DNA of 64,000 nucleotides from an uncultured Prevotella sp. (GCA_947302435.1 CAMYVQ010000009.1:1-64000), one strand, 5' to 3'; counted from the first letter of the stretch, positions 36,381-45,334 are shown. Made by a program: numbers and translations. Notes: generated from the letters alone by a model not told the origin.

Positions 36381-36525
36381 GACTCACCCCCAGCCCCTCC
36401 CTGTGAGGGAGGGGAGTATATAGTTCTGATTCAATAATCAAAAAAGTAATAAACTATTAGCAATGCCCACTCGCATGGTAAATAAGTAACTACTCACCTC
36501 CCTCACAGGGAGCGGGTGGGTCTGA
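36379..36525. repeat. Palindromic element between rluB and asnS
   Basis: The left arm holds a palindrome with CCCCTCCCT and AGGGAGGGG halves around GTG (36394-36414). The right arm (about 36493-36524, CCTCCCTCACAGGGAG then GGGTCTGA) is roughly its inverted copy. The core of about 75 bases is AT-rich. The layout matches the tig and gcvPB/lpd elements, but the arm sequence belongs to a different subfamily. Confidence 0.75.
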
Positions 36526-36532
36526 TATTTTT

Positions 36533-37978
36533 ATGAAAAGAACAAAAGTTATCGACGTGCTTCAGAGCACGGAATATGGAAAGGAAGTCTGTGTGAAGGG
36601 TTGGGTGCGTTCGCACCGTGGCAGCAAAAACGTGGACTTCATCGCACTGAATGATGGCTCGACCATCAAGAATGTGCAGGTGGTGGCTGACCCCACGAAG
36701 TTTGACGAGCAGCTGCTGAAAGACATTACCACGGGCGCTTGTATCTGTGCCGAAGGTGTGCTGGTGGAGAGTCAGGGTGCAGGTCAGAGCAGTGAGATTC
36801 AGGCTACCAATATCGTGGTCTATGGACTCTGCGATGCTGAATATCCCATGCAGAAGAAGGGACAGACCTTTGAATACATGCGTCAGCACGCCCACATGCG
36901 CCTGCGTACCAATACTTTCGGTGCTGTGATGCGCATCCGTCACAACATGGCGATGGCCATTCACACCTATTTCCATGAGCATGGCTTCTACTATTTCCAC
37001 ACGCCGCTCATCACGGCCAGTGACTGCGAGGGAGCCGGCAACATGTTTCAAGTGACCACGAAGAACCTCTACGACCTGAAGAAGGACGAGAATGGAAAGA
37101 TCATCTACGACGACGACTTCTTCGGCGAGCAGACCTCGCTGACTGTCAGCGGCCAGTTGGAGGGCGAGCTGGGAGCCACGGCCTTGGGTGCCATCTACAC
37201 CTTCGGCCCCACGTTCCGTGCCGAGAACTCGAACACGCCGCGCCACTTGGCTGAGTTCTGGATGGTGGAGCCCGAAGTGGCCTTCATCGACCAGGAAGAG
37301 CTGATGGATTTGGAGGAAGACTTCATCAAGTACTGTGTGCGATGGGCACTCGACCATTGCAAGGACGACTTGGAGTTCCTCAACAAGATGATCGACAAGA
37401 CCCTCATTGAACGTCTGGAAGGTGTGCTGAAAGAGACTTTCGTGCGCCTGCCCTATACCGAGGGCATCAACATCCTGCAGGATGCCGTCAAGAACGGCAA
37501 GAAGTTCGAGTTCCCCTGCAACTGGGGCGACGACCTGGCCAGCGAGCATGAGCGCTACCTCGTGGAGGAGCACTTCAAGAAGCCCGTCATCATGACCGAC
37601 TATCCGCGTGCCTTCAAGTCGTTCTACATGAAGCAGAACGAGACCGTCAGCGGTACTGACGGGCACTCTGTCGGCTATAAGGGTGCTGTCGCTCCCGGTC
37701 CTACGATGCAGGGCACCGATGTGCTGTTCCCGCAGATTGGCGAGATTATCGGCGGATCGGTTCGTGAGGAGAGCTATGAGAAACTGATGAGCGAGGTGGA
37801 GCGCCGACAGATGGACAAGACCCATCTTTGGTGGTATCTTGACACCCGTCGTTGGGGTTCTTGCCCTCATGCCGGTTTCGGACTGGGCTTCGAGCGTCTC
37901 ATCCTGTTTGTCACGGGCATGCAGAACATCCGCGACGTGATTCCCTTCCCGCGCACGCCGAAGTCGGCTGAGTTCTAA
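36533..37978 (+). CDS. asnS: Asparagine--tRNA ligase
   Basis: Class II synthetase that charges tRNA-Asn. The N-terminal OB-fold anticodon domain contains [23 protein letters not shown]. Motif 2 is [25 protein letters not shown] and motif 3 is [10 protein letters not shown]. The combination with [10 protein letters not shown] distinguishes it from aspartyl enzymes. At 481 residues it is slightly longer than E. coli AsnRS. The ATG follows the palindromic element by seven bases, so the element forms most of the region in front of it. A bidirectional terminator follows. Confidence 0.96.
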   Translation: MKRTKVIDVLQSTEYGKEVCVKGWVRSHRGSKNVDFIALNDGSTIKNVQVVADPTKFDEQLLKDITTGACICAEGVLVESQGAGQSSEIQATNIVVYGLCDAEYPMQKKGQTFEYMRQHAHMRLRTNTFGAVMRIRHNMAMAIHTYFHEHGFYYFHTPLITASDCEGAGNMFQVTTKNLYDLKKDENGKIIYDDDFFGEQTSLTVSGQLEGELGATALGAIYTFGPTFRAENSNTPRHLAEFWMVEPEVAFIDQEELMDLEEDFIKYCVRWALDHCKDDLEFLNKMIDKTLIERLEGVLKETFVRLPYTEGINILQDAVKNGKKFEFPCNWGDDLASEHERYLVEEHFKKPVIMTDYPRAFKSFYMKQNETVSGTDGHSVGYKGAVAPGPTMQGTDVLFPQIGEIIGGSVREESYEKLMSEVERRQMDKTHLWWYLDTRRWGSCPHAGFGLGFERLILFVTGMQNIRDVIPFPRTPKSAEF

Positions 37979-37991
37979 ACTAACAGACATG

Positions 37992-38040
37992 TTTTTCGGG
38001 GTTACAAAGGTACTGGAAAGCACCTTCGTAACCCCGAAAA
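37992..38040. terminator. Bidirectional terminator between asnS and barrel gene
   Basis: A long stem pairs TTTTCGGGGTTAC-AAGGT with ACCTT-GTAACCCCGAAAA. T runs are on both strands, serving the convergent genes. Confidence 0.9.
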
Positions 38041-38053
38041 CCGTATTTCCTAC

Positions 38054-38686
38054 TTAGAAGTTCACACCGATATTGGCAAAGAAGTTGCCGTTGTACTGTG
38101 TGATTTTCTCGCTGTCGTAGGCATTGGTGACACCAATGTGGTAGCCAGCTTCGATGTAGAGGTTGTGCCATTCGGCGCCGCATCCGATTTTGATGCCTAC
38201 GTTGGGACGGTTGTAATTGCCGGAACCGAACGATGCAAAGCTCTCGACATCACCGTTACTGTCTTCCGTCTTCTTGCGCCCTCCGATACCAAGGGCGAGG
38301 GTCGGCCCGATATAGGGCAGTATGGCAATATCCTCGGTGGCCTTGAATCCGTACTTAATGAGAATGGGGATTTCAAGGTAGTGCAGGTTGATCTCGTTTT
38401 TCCCCTTCCCTTTCCCTTTCGCTCCGTATTGGGTGTAGTAGAGTCCGCTCTCTAAAAATACAGGACTCTCTTCGCTGACACGCAGGCCTATGACGGCTCC
38501 AAGAGTCAGGCCGGTCTTTGACTTGAGGTCGTCAGTGTCGTCGCCCGTGAGGGTCGACACCGTCATGCCGATGCGCGCACCGTAGTAGAGGGTGCTCTCA
38601 TTGAGCGTGAAACCGCCACTGCTATATTGGGCGGAAGAGGGGATTGTAAGCAGAATGGCTACAATCGTTATCAGGATTTTCTTCAT
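38054..38686 (-). CDS. PorT-like outer membrane beta-barrel protein
   Basis: A signal peptide (MKKILITIVAILLTIPSSAQ) leads to a 190-residue predicted beta-barrel of the outer membrane protein beta-barrel family (PF13568-like, often annotated PorT family). Landmarks are YYGARIGMTVSTLTGDD, FLESGLYYTQYGAKGKGKGK, INLHYLEIPILIKYGF and a terminal NGNFFANIGVNF strand ending in Phe. Small barrels of this family are numerous in Bacteroidetes and mostly of unknown function; the PorT name does not imply a secretion role here. It converges on asnS across a shared terminator. A TAACTTTG box is at 38773-38780. Confidence 0.83.
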   Translation of the reverse strand: MKKILITIVAILLTIPSSAQYSSGGFTLNESTLYYGARIGMTVSTLTGDDTDDLKSKTGLTLGAVIGLRVSEESPVFLESGLYYTQYGAKGKGKGKNEINLHYLEIPILIKYGFKATEDIAILPYIGPTLALGIGGRKKTEDSNGDVESFASFGSGNYNRPNVGIKIGCGAEWHNLYIEAGYHIGVTNAYDSEKITQYNGNFFANIGVNF

Positions 38687-38772
38687 GATGGTGTTGCTGT
38701 TCTTTTGTCTCTATGTTCAAAAAGAGAATGCAAAGTAACATGTTTTTTTCTTACTATGCAAGTATTCGGCTG

Positions 38773-38780
38773 CAAAGTTA
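38773..38780 (-). promoter_or_regulatory. -7 box TAACTTTG of the barrel gene
   Basis: Reverse-strand TAACTTTGCA lies about 87 bases before the start. Confidence 0.5.
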
Positions 38781-38856
38781 CTGATTTTCTGAAAAAATGC
38801 GTGTCGATTTAGTAAAAATTGTGACATAATCTTTTGGTGCTTACATAAATTCTTCA

Positions 38857-38864
38857 TATATTTG
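38857..38864 (+). promoter_or_regulatory. -7 box TATATTTG of lplA-gcv operon
   Basis: TATATTTGCA lies 41 bases before the lplA ATG at 38905. No glycine riboswitch-like structure is evident in the short leader. Confidence 0.6.
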
Positions 38865-38904
38865 CAGGTGCTATTTGGCTAACCTTAAAACTAAAGTCGG
38901 CAAG

Positions 38905-39624
38905 ATGAAATATGTTGCATTGCCTCAGGAGGGTGAACGGCGGTTGTCGTTCTATCTCGCCATGGAGGAGTATGTGGCACGCCATTTGTCAGGCAACGCC
39001 TCTGCCAGCGATTTCTTCTTTATGTGGCAGGTGCAGCCCAGTGTCATCTTCGGGCGGAACCAGCAGTTGGAGAGCGAGGTCAATGTGGCGTATTGCCGTC
39101 AACACGGCATTCAGCTCTATCGCCGGAAGAGTGGGGGCGGCTGTGTCTATGCCGACAAAGACAATCTGATGCTGTCGTATGTCACGTCGGAAACCCAAGT
39201 AGGTCTGGCCTTCAACAACTTTGTCAACATGATTCTCTTGGTGCTCCGCAAAATGGGGGTCGAGGCTACGGGAACCAGTCACAACGACGTGATGATTGGC
39301 GATCGGAAGGTGTGTGGGACGGCCTTCTATCATCTGCCCCAGTGCAGTATTGTGCATAGCACGATGCTTTACGACACGAACATGGAACACATGTTGAATG
39401 CCATCACGCCGGGGCCGGAGAAACTGCAGACCAAGGGAATACAGAGCGTTCGCCAGCGCATCACACTGCTGAAAGATTATGTCTCGCTGAGTCTTGACGA
39501 GGTGCGGACATTCATCCGCGACACGCTCTGCGATGGCGAATGGGTGCTATCGCCTGCGGATGTGACGGCCATAGAGCAGATAGAGCAGGACTACCTGCGC
39601 GATGAGTTTGTCTATCGTCTGTAA
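38905..39624 (+). CDS. lplA: Lipoate--protein ligase
   Basis: Member of the BPL/LplA family that attaches lipoate to a specific lysine of carrier proteins. Motifs are QPSVIFGRNQQLESEVN, RRKSGGGCVYADKDNL and the lysine-bearing SHNDVMIGDRKVCGTAFY. At 239 residues from ATG 38905 it lacks the separate C-terminal accessory domain of E. coli LplA. The frame extends to a TTG at 38875, but that start is unlikely. It heads the glycine cleavage cluster, so its main client is probably GcvH encoded 1.1 kb downstream. Confidence 0.88.
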   Translation: MKYVALPQEGERRLSFYLAMEEYVARHLSGNASASDFFFMWQVQPSVIFGRNQQLESEVNVAYCRQHGIQLYRRKSGGGCVYADKDNLMLSYVTSETQVGLAFNNFVNMILLVLRKMGVEATGTSHNDVMIGDRKVCGTAFYHLPQCSIVHSTMLYDTNMEHMLNAITPGPEKLQTKGIQSVRQRITLLKDYVSLSLDEVRTFIRDTLCDGEWVLSPADVTAIEQIEQDYLRDEFVYRL

Positions 39625-39658
39625 GTCATTTTTGAGCATCTTAAATCTATCATAGAAT

Positions 39659-40744
39659 ATGGAAAACAAAAGAACCTGTCTTTATGACAAACATGTGCAA
39701 CTCGGGGCGTTGATGTCGCCATTTGCAGGCTTCGAGATGCCCATCCAATACTCGGATATCGCGGGCGAGCATCAGGCCGTTCGCACCGCTTGTGGCGTGT
39801 TCGATGTCAGTCACATGGGCGAAGTCAGTGTGCGTGGACGCGAGGCTGAACGCTATGTGCAGCATATTTTCACCAACGATGTGGCCGGTGCCCCTGTGGG
39901 CAAGGTGTTCTATGGCATGATGTGCTATGAAGACGGCGGTACCGTCGACGACCTCTTGGTGTACAAAATGGGGGAACAAGACTTCTTCCTCGTCATCAAT
40001 GCCGCCAATATCGACAAGGACTGGGCTTGGATGCAGACGCAGGCAAAGAGTTTCGATATCGACTTGCAAAATCAGTCGGACGATTTCGGGCAGATAGCCG
40101 TTCAGGGGCCGAAGTCGGAGGACGTGGTGGAGCGTGTGCTTGGTATTCCGTGCAAGGAACTGGCGTTCTATACCTGTAAGTATGTGGAGCAGAACCCGAA
40201 GCTCATCATCTCCCGGACAGGCTATACGGGCGAGGACGGTTTTGAGATTTATGCCTCGCATGCCTATATTAACGGTTGTTGGGACAAGCTGATGGCCGCT
40301 GGCGTGCAGCCCTGCGGATTGGGTTGTCGCGACACGTTGCGCTTTGAGGTGGGACTGCCCCTCTATGGCGACGAACTCTCACAGGACATCTCTCCCGTCA
40401 TGGCGGGATTGGGCATGTTCTGTAAGTTCGACAAAGAGGAATTTATTGGCCGCGAGGCTCTGCTGAAGCAGAAAACGGAGGGTGTCGCAAAGAAAGTTGT
40501 CGGTATTGAACTGCACGACAAGGCCATTCCCCGTCATGGCTATGCGGTGCTGAAGGATGGTGAGCCGATCGGTGAGGTGACTACGGGCTACCATACCATC
40601 TCCACCGACAAGAGTGTCTGCATGGCTCTCATTGACAGCCGCTTTGCCAAGCTCGGCACTGAGGTGCAGATACAAATCAGGAAAAAAGTTTTCTCCGGGG
40701 TAGTGGTGAAGAAACGTTTCTACGATAAGCATTATAAAAAATAA
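39659..40744 (+). CDS. gcvT: Aminomethyltransferase (glycine cleavage T protein)
   Basis: Transfers the methylene group from aminomethyl-lipoyl GcvH to tetrahydrofolate, releasing ammonia. The start FAGFEMPIQYSDIAGEHQAVRTACGVFDVSHMGE is the folate-binding fold. The conserved Asp region follows, and SRTGYTGEDGFEIY and GCRDTLRFEVGLPLYG are family signatures. Length is 361, as usual. It lies 34 bases after lplA and 15 bases before gcvH, consistent with one operon. Confidence 0.96.
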   Translation: MENKRTCLYDKHVQLGALMSPFAGFEMPIQYSDIAGEHQAVRTACGVFDVSHMGEVSVRGREAERYVQHIFTNDVAGAPVGKVFYGMMCYEDGGTVDDLLVYKMGEQDFFLVINAANIDKDWAWMQTQAKSFDIDLQNQSDDFGQIAVQGPKSEDVVERVLGIPCKELAFYTCKYVEQNPKLIISRTGYTGEDGFEIYASHAYINGCWDKLMAAGVQPCGLGCRDTLRFEVGLPLYGDELSQDISPVMAGLGMFCKFDKEEFIGREALLKQKTEGVAKKVVGIELHDKAIPRHGYAVLKDGEPIGEVTTGYHTISTDKSVCMALIDSRFAKLGTEVQIQIRKKVFSGVVVKKRFYDKHYKK

Positions 40745-40759
40745 ACACACAAAAGAATT

Positions 40760-41143
40760 ATGGCAACAGTAAAAGAAGGACTTTATTACAGTGAGTCGCA
40801 TGAGTATGTGAGAATTGAAGGCGAGTATGGCTACATCGGCATCACCGACTATGCACAGCATGCGCTGGGCAATGTGGTCTATGTGGACATGCCCGAAGTG
40901 GATGACGAAGTGGAGGCTGGCGAGGAGTTCGGAGCCGTGGAGAGTGTCAAGGCGGCGAGCGATCTCATCTCTCCTGTCAGTGGCACGGTCGTCGAGGTGA
41001 ACGAGGCTCTTGAGGACCAGCCTGAACTCATCAACCAAGACCCTTGGGAAAACTGGATCATCAAGGTGGAGCTCTCTGACAAGACCGAACTCGACAACCT
41101 GATGGATGCTGCAGCCTACGCTGAATTCTCTCAATCTGCCTGA
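40760..41143 (+). CDS. gcvH: Glycine cleavage H protein
   Basis: Lipoyl carrier that shuttles the aminomethyl group between P, T and L proteins. The lipoylated Lys sits in FGAVESVKAASDLISPVSG (near residue 64). The rest (YIGITDYAQHALGNVVYVDMPEVDDEV and the C-terminal PWENWIIKVEL) matches the family. It has 127 residues. It is the expected substrate of the upstream LplA. A pair of small stem-loops follows before gcvPA. Confidence 0.97.
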   Translation: MATVKEGLYYSESHEYVRIEGEYGYIGITDYAQHALGNVVYVDMPEVDDEVEAGEEFGAVESVKAASDLISPVSGTVVEVNEALEDQPELINQDPWENWIIKVELSDKTELDNLMDAAAYAEFSQSA

Positions 41144-41192
41144 TAGTCAGGCTACTGCGAATCGTTTGGTTAACTGCGTCATTGGCGCAGTT
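41138..41192 (+). other. Two stem-loops between gcvH and gcvPA
   Basis: GCCTGA-TAG-TCAGGC (41138-41152) overlaps the gcvH stop, and AACTGCG-TCATTGG-CGCAGTT (41172-41192) follows. There is no T run, so these are more likely RNA-processing or stability elements than terminators. Confidence 0.45.
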
Positions 41193-41206
41193 CAAAGCAA
41201 AGAAAA

Positions 41207-42520
41207 ATGTACAAGTATTTCCCCCATACCACAGCCGACCTGCAAGCGATGCTTGCCACAGTGGGCATCGGTTCCATCGATGCCCTCTATGCCGATGTCC
41301 CCGAAGCCATCCGCTTCCGTGGCGACTATCAGTTGCCGTCGGAGATGAGCGAATTGGAGGTTCGCCAGCTCTTTGAACAGCTCGGGCAGCAAAACCGTCA
41401 GCTTACGTGCTTTGCTGGAGCAGGTGTCTACGACCATTACACCCCTTCCGTCATTCCGAATCTGCTCTCGCGCTCCGAGTTCCTCACCAGCTATACGCCT
41501 TATCAGGCGGAAATCTCCCAGGGCACGCTTCACTACATCTTTGAATACCAGTCGATGATGGCCGAACTGACGGGCATGGATATTTCGAACGCTTCAATGT
41601 ACGACGGTACCACCGCCACTGCCGAGGCCATGATGATGGCCGTGGCAGCAGGCAAGAAGCAGCATACGGTGCTCGTATCCGGGACTGTCGATCCCAAGAC
41701 CGTTGAGGTGTTGAAAACATACGCCCATTTCCAGGGAATCAACCTTGTCATGATCCCTGCCAAGGACGGCGTGACAGACCGTTCAACGCTCAACGTTCAG
41801 CTCTCAACTCTCAACGATGTTGCTGGGGTCATTGTCCAACAGCCCAATTATTTCGGTATTATAGAGGACTATAGCGGCTTTGCCGATGCCGTCCATGCGA
41901 AAAAGGGACTTTTCATCATGAACAGCATCATTGCCGACCTCGCAGTCTTGAAGACACCGGCAGAGTGGGGGGCTGACATTGCTGTGGGCGATGCACAGTC
42001 ATTGGGTATTCCCATGCAGTTCGGCGGTCCATACGTGGGCTATATGTGCTGCACGGAGAAGCTTATCCGCAAGATGCCGGGCCGTATCGTTGGCAAGACG
42101 GTGGACAATCGCGGACAGCGCGCCTTTGTACTCACTCTCCAAGCCCGCGAACAGCACATCCGTCGCCAGAAAGCCACGTCGAACATCTGTTCTAACCAGT
42201 CGCTCATGGCTCTTTGGGCAACGGTCTATTGTTCGCTGATGGGTAAGCAGGGACTGAAGGAGGCAGCCGAACTGTCATACGCAGGTGCCCATTATCTATG
42301 CGACAAGCTGTTGGCCACCGGTCGTTTCAATCTCGTTTACGACCAGCCGTTCTTCAATGAGTTCGTTGTCAGCTTCGATGGCGATGCCGATGCCTTGCAG
42401 CGCCGTTTCTTGGACGAAGGCATCTTCGGCGGAATAAAGATAGCTGACAGTCAGCTCATGTTCGCCGTCACCGAGAAACGTACCAAAGAAGAAATTGATC
42501 ATCTCGTATCCCTTGTTTAA
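41207..42520 (+). CDS. gcvPA: Glycine dehydrogenase (decarboxylating) subunit 1
   Basis: One half of the two-subunit P protein, which decarboxylates glycine with PLP and loads GcvH. The start (MYKYFPHTTADLQAMLATVGIGSIDALYADVPEA), YTPYQAEISQGTLHYIFEYQSMMAELTGMDISNASMYDG and GDAQSLGIPMQFGGPYVGYM are typical. The PLP lysine is in subunit 2. Near residues 192-203 the loop STLNVQLSTLN is encoded by a perfect-length run of five heptanucleotides (41782-41816), a repeat-derived insertion unlike the neighbouring conserved sequence. Length is 437. Confidence 0.94.
   Translation: MYKYFPHTTADLQAMLATVGIGSIDALYADVPEAIRFRGDYQLPSEMSELEVRQLFEQLGQQNRQLTCFAGAGVYDHYTPSVIPNLLSRSEFLTSYTPYQAEISQGTLHYIFEYQSMMAELTGMDISNASMYDGTTATAEAMMMAVAAGKKQHTVLVSGTVDPKTVEVLKTYAHFQGINLVMIPAKDGVTDRSTLNVQLSTLNDVAGVIVQQPNYFGIIEDYSGFADAVHAKKGLFIMNSIIADLAVLKTPAEWGADIAVGDAQSLGIPMQFGGPYVGYMCCTEKLIRKMPGRIVGKTVDNRGQRAFVLTLQAREQHIRRQKATSNICSNQSLMALWATVYCSLMGKQGLKEAAELSYAGAHYLCDKLLATGRFNLVYDQPFFNEFVVSFDGDADALQRRFLDEGIFGGIKIADSQLMFAVTEKRTKEEIDHLVSLV
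41782..41816. repeat. Heptad repeat within gcvPA
   Basis: TTCAACG, CTCAACG, TTCAGCT, CTCAACT and CTCAACG are contiguous. The 35 bases keep the reading frame through the adjoining conserved DVAGVIVQQPNYFG. Confidence 0.85.
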
Positions 42521-42589
42521 TCCTGTCTGCCCCCCTGTTTGAAAGTCCAGTATGGTGCGATTCTATCGCGCCCCTAAAAAAGCAACAAT

Positions 42590-44002
42590 ATGAACAACCG
42601 ACTATACGGAAACCTGATTTTTGAACTCTCGCAACCAGGTCGTCGCGGCTACTCGCTTCCCAAGAACCGCTTCGGCAACTACGAGATACCAGCCTCTCTG
42701 TGCCGACAGAAAGAGGCCGGCCTGCCAGAGTGCGACGAGATGACCGTTGTTCGTCATTATACAAACCTCAGTGCCAACAATTTCGGCGTGGACAACGGTT
42801 TTTATCCGCTTGGCTCATGCACCATGAAGTATAACCCGAAGATTGACGAGGAGATGGCCGCACTGCCACAGTTCCAGAATCTGCACCCTCTCCAGCCGAA
42901 GGAAACGGTGAAGGGGGCCGAGGCTGTCTGTGCATTGCTCTGCCGTTCGCTTTGCGAACTGACTGGCATGCATGCCTTTACGCTGAAGCCTTTTGCCGGC
43001 GCACATGGCGAACTGACGGGACTCATGGTGATCAAGAAATATCATGAGAGCCGTGGCGACATGGACCGCCGACTGGTCATTGTGCCGGACTCTGCCCATG
43101 GTACCAACCCCGCCTCGGCTGCTGTGTGCGGCTTGGACATCGTCGAAGTGAAGTCGCTTAGCGACGGAACGGTCGATGTGGATGCCCTCCGCAACTTGTT
43201 GGATAATGTGGACGGCAATTCCATTGCTGCCATGATGATGACCAATCCCAACACCCTCGGCCTTTTCGAGCGACAAATCCCTGAGATAGAGCAGCTTGTC
43301 CATGCTGCTGGTGGCCTGATGTACTACGATGGTGCCAACCTGAACCCCATGCTTGGTGCCTGCCGTCCGGGTGATATGGGCTTCGACGTGATGCACATCA
43401 ATTTACATAAGACCTTCTCCACTCCTCATGGTGGAGGCGGCCCCGGTGCTGGCCCTGTCGGTGTGCGCAAGGGACTGGAGCCATTCTTCCCCGAGGTGTC
43501 GCCCTATCACGGCAATTTCGCCGTGGCTATGCGGGCTTATGCCTATATCCTCTCCCTTGGCAGGGAGCATATCAAAGAGGTGGGTCCCTTGGCCACGCTC
43601 AATGCCAACTATATCAAGGAGTCGTTGAAGGATGTCTACGAACTGCCCATCGAAGGGGTGTGCAAGCATGAGTTCGTTTTCGACGGATTGAAAGACAAAA
43701 GTACGGGAGTCACGACAATGGATGTAGCCAAACGCCTGCTCGACTATGGCTATCATGCACCCACCATCTATTTCCCCCTGCTGTTCCATGAGAGCCTTAT
43801 GATAGAGCCTACCGAGAACGAGTCGAAAGAGACAATCGACGGTTTCATTGCCGTGATGCGTCAGATCGCTGAGGAAGCAAAGACCCATCCTGACCTCGTG
43901 AAGTCGGCTCCGCATAACACGCCTATCGGGCGTGTCGACGACGTGTTGGCTGCCAAGCATCCTGTAGTAACATGGCGTCAACTCATAAGCCCCCTAAGTT
44001 AG
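42590..44002 (+). CDS. gcvPB: Glycine dehydrogenase (decarboxylating) subunit 2
   Basis: PLP-bearing half of the split P protein. The PLP lysine lies in VMHINLHKTFSTPHGGGGPGAG (near residue 274), with YYDGANLNPMLGACRPGDMGFD just before. The N-terminal EEMAALPQFQNLHPLQP block is characteristic. The last residues SPLS and the TAG stop (43988-44002) are encoded by the left arm of the palindromic element that follows, so the natural C-terminus has been replaced or extended. The frame overlaps the longest lpd frame by 31 bases. Confidence 0.95.
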   Translation: MNNRLYGNLIFELSQPGRRGYSLPKNRFGNYEIPASLCRQKEAGLPECDEMTVVRHYTNLSANNFGVDNGFYPLGSCTMKYNPKIDEEMAALPQFQNLHPLQPKETVKGAEAVCALLCRSLCELTGMHAFTLKPFAGAHGELTGLMVIKKYHESRGDMDRRLVIVPDSAHGTNPASAAVCGLDIVEVKSLSDGTVDVDALRNLLDNVDGNSIAAMMMTNPNTLGLFERQIPEIEQLVHAAGGLMYYDGANLNPMLGACRPGDMGFDVMHINLHKTFSTPHGGGGPGAGPVGVRKGLEPFFPEVSPYHGNFAVAMRAYAYILSLGREHIKEVGPLATLNANYIKESLKDVYELPIEGVCKHEFVFDGLKDKSTGVTTMDVAKRLLDYGYHAPTIYFPLLFHESLMIEPTENESKETIDGFIAVMRQIAEEAKTHPDLVKSAPHNTPIGRVDDVLAAKHPVVTWRQLISPLS

Positions 44003-44099
44003 GGGGTTGGGGGTCTGAACTAACGAAGATTTCTGATATGATAAAAAATAATTTTGGGTCTGCTTGTTCAGACCCCCAACCCCCTAACTTAGGGGGCTT
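43988..44099. repeat. Nested palindromic element spanning gcvPB stop and lpd start
   Basis: CCCCCTAAGTTAGGGGG (43990-44006) and CCCCCTAACTTAGGGGG (44080-44096) flank a perfect 14-bp inverted repeat: TTGGGGGTCTGAAC at 44007-44020 and GTTCAGACCCCCAA at 44066-44079. The core of 45 bases is AT-rich and contains an ATG at 44038. The layout is identical to that of the element in the tig leader. Confidence 0.92.
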
Positions 44100-45333
44100 G
44101 TGTGATTTGATTGTCATCGGAGCGGGGCCTGGAGGCTATCGCGCTGCCGAACATGCTGCTAAGGCTGGTCTGAAAGTTGTCGTCTTCGAGGGCGAAAACG
44201 TGGGTGGCACCTGTCTCAATGTTGGTTGTATACCCACGAAGACATACGTGCATGCCGCCACCTTTGCTGAGGCTGTTGAACGCCAGCCGCAAGTCATAGA
44301 GCAGTTGCGTAGCGGCATCGAGACCATCCTCTCGCATCCGAACATCACCCTCGTCCGTGAGAAGGCCGTTTTCAAGGATGCCCATTCCGTCATTGGTTCT
44401 GTTAGCGGCGACATTTTCGTCGCTCCCCACATCATCGTTGCCACCGGCTCAGAGACCAAATGGCTCCCCCTGTCAGGACTTGACTCCCCCCGCGTGGTCG
44501 ATTCCACCGGCCTGTTACAGTTGAAGGAACAGCCGAAAAAGCTGACGGTCATTGGTGCTGGTGTCATTGGCATGGAGTTTGCCTCCGTTTTCAACCGTTT
44601 CGGCACCGAGGTCACCGTCATTGAGTATCTCAAGGAGTGCCTGCCAGCACTTGATAGCGACATTGCCAAGCGTTTGCGCAAATGTTTAGAGAAACAGGGT
44701 GTCACGTTCAAGATGAAGACTGCTGTGGAGAATGTTGCTGAGCTTGATGCCGATGTCATACTGATGGCTACAGGACGCAAGCCGCGTGTTCAGCCCGATT
44801 TTGCAAATGCAGGCTTCGAATATGATGAACGCAAAGGAATTACGGTTGACAAGGACTTTCAGACTACTGTCGGGAATATCTATGCTATTGGCGATGTGAA
44901 CGGTTGTCAGATGCTGGCCCATGCAGCCGAAATGCAGGGCTTGCATGTAGTGAATCGGATATTGGGAAGGGCTGACGACATTCGCTTCGATGTGATGCCT
45001 GCCGCCATCTTCACCCATCCCGAGGCTGCCTGTGTCGGTTCTTCCGAAGACCAGTTGAAGGGGCAAGGCGTGGCATACGAATGCCGTAAGGCTTTCCATC
45101 GTTCCAATGGTAAGGCAGTGGCCATGAATGAGACCGAGGGGATGCTGAAGCTCTTCTCAGAACCTGAAGCTGGGCGCATCTTAGGCTGTCATTGCTTTGG
45201 TGCTCATGCAGCCGACATCGTGCAGGAAGTGAGCGTGCTTATGTGTTTAAATGCCACCGTTGGACAGTTGCGTAACATGGTACACATCCATCCAACGGTG
45301 AATGAGATTCTTCTGACTGCCGCAGAACAATAA
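44038..45333 (+). CDS. lpd: Dihydrolipoyl dehydrogenase (glycine cleavage L protein)
   Basis: FAD enzyme that reoxidises dihydrolipoyl-GcvH with NAD. The family fold starts at CDLIVIGAGPGGYRAAEHA. The redox pair is in GGTCLNVGCIPTK, the second Rossmann motif is VIGAGVIGMEFASVF, and the catalytic His-Glu is HIHPTVNEIL. The sequence before CDLIVIGAG is wholly encoded by the palindromic element (NNFGSACSDPQPPNLGG), so no native start remains. Candidate starts are ATG 43972 inside gcvPB, ATG 44038 in the element core (chosen), or TTG 44097. It is last in the gcv operon and converges on ddh. Confidence 0.92.
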   Translation: MIKNNFGSACSDPQPPNLGGLCDLIVIGAGPGGYRAAEHAAKAGLKVVVFEGENVGGTCLNVGCIPTKTYVHAATFAEAVERQPQVIEQLRSGIETILSHPNITLVREKAVFKDAHSVIGSVSGDIFVAPHIIVATGSETKWLPLSGLDSPRVVDSTGLLQLKEQPKKLTVIGAGVIGMEFASVFNRFGTEVTVIEYLKECLPALDSDIAKRLRKCLEKQGVTFKMKTAVENVAELDADVILMATGRKPRVQPDFANAGFEYDERKGITVDKDFQTTVGNIYAIGDVNGCQMLAHAAEMQGLHVVNRILGRADDIRFDVMPAAIFTHPEAACVGSSEDQLKGQGVAYECRKAFHRSNGKAVAMNETEGMLKLFSEPEAGRILGCHCFGAHAADIVQEVSVLMCLNATVGQLRNMVHIHPTVNEILLTAAEQ

Positions 45334-45334
45334 T

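Noticed and set aside
36503..38023. 506-codon open frame antisense to asnS
   Set aside because: A shadow of asnS codon usage; no recognisable protein features.
38857..38904. Glycine riboswitch before the gcv cluster
   Set aside because: The leader between the promoter box and the lplA start is only about 40 bases, and no aptamer-like structure is visible.
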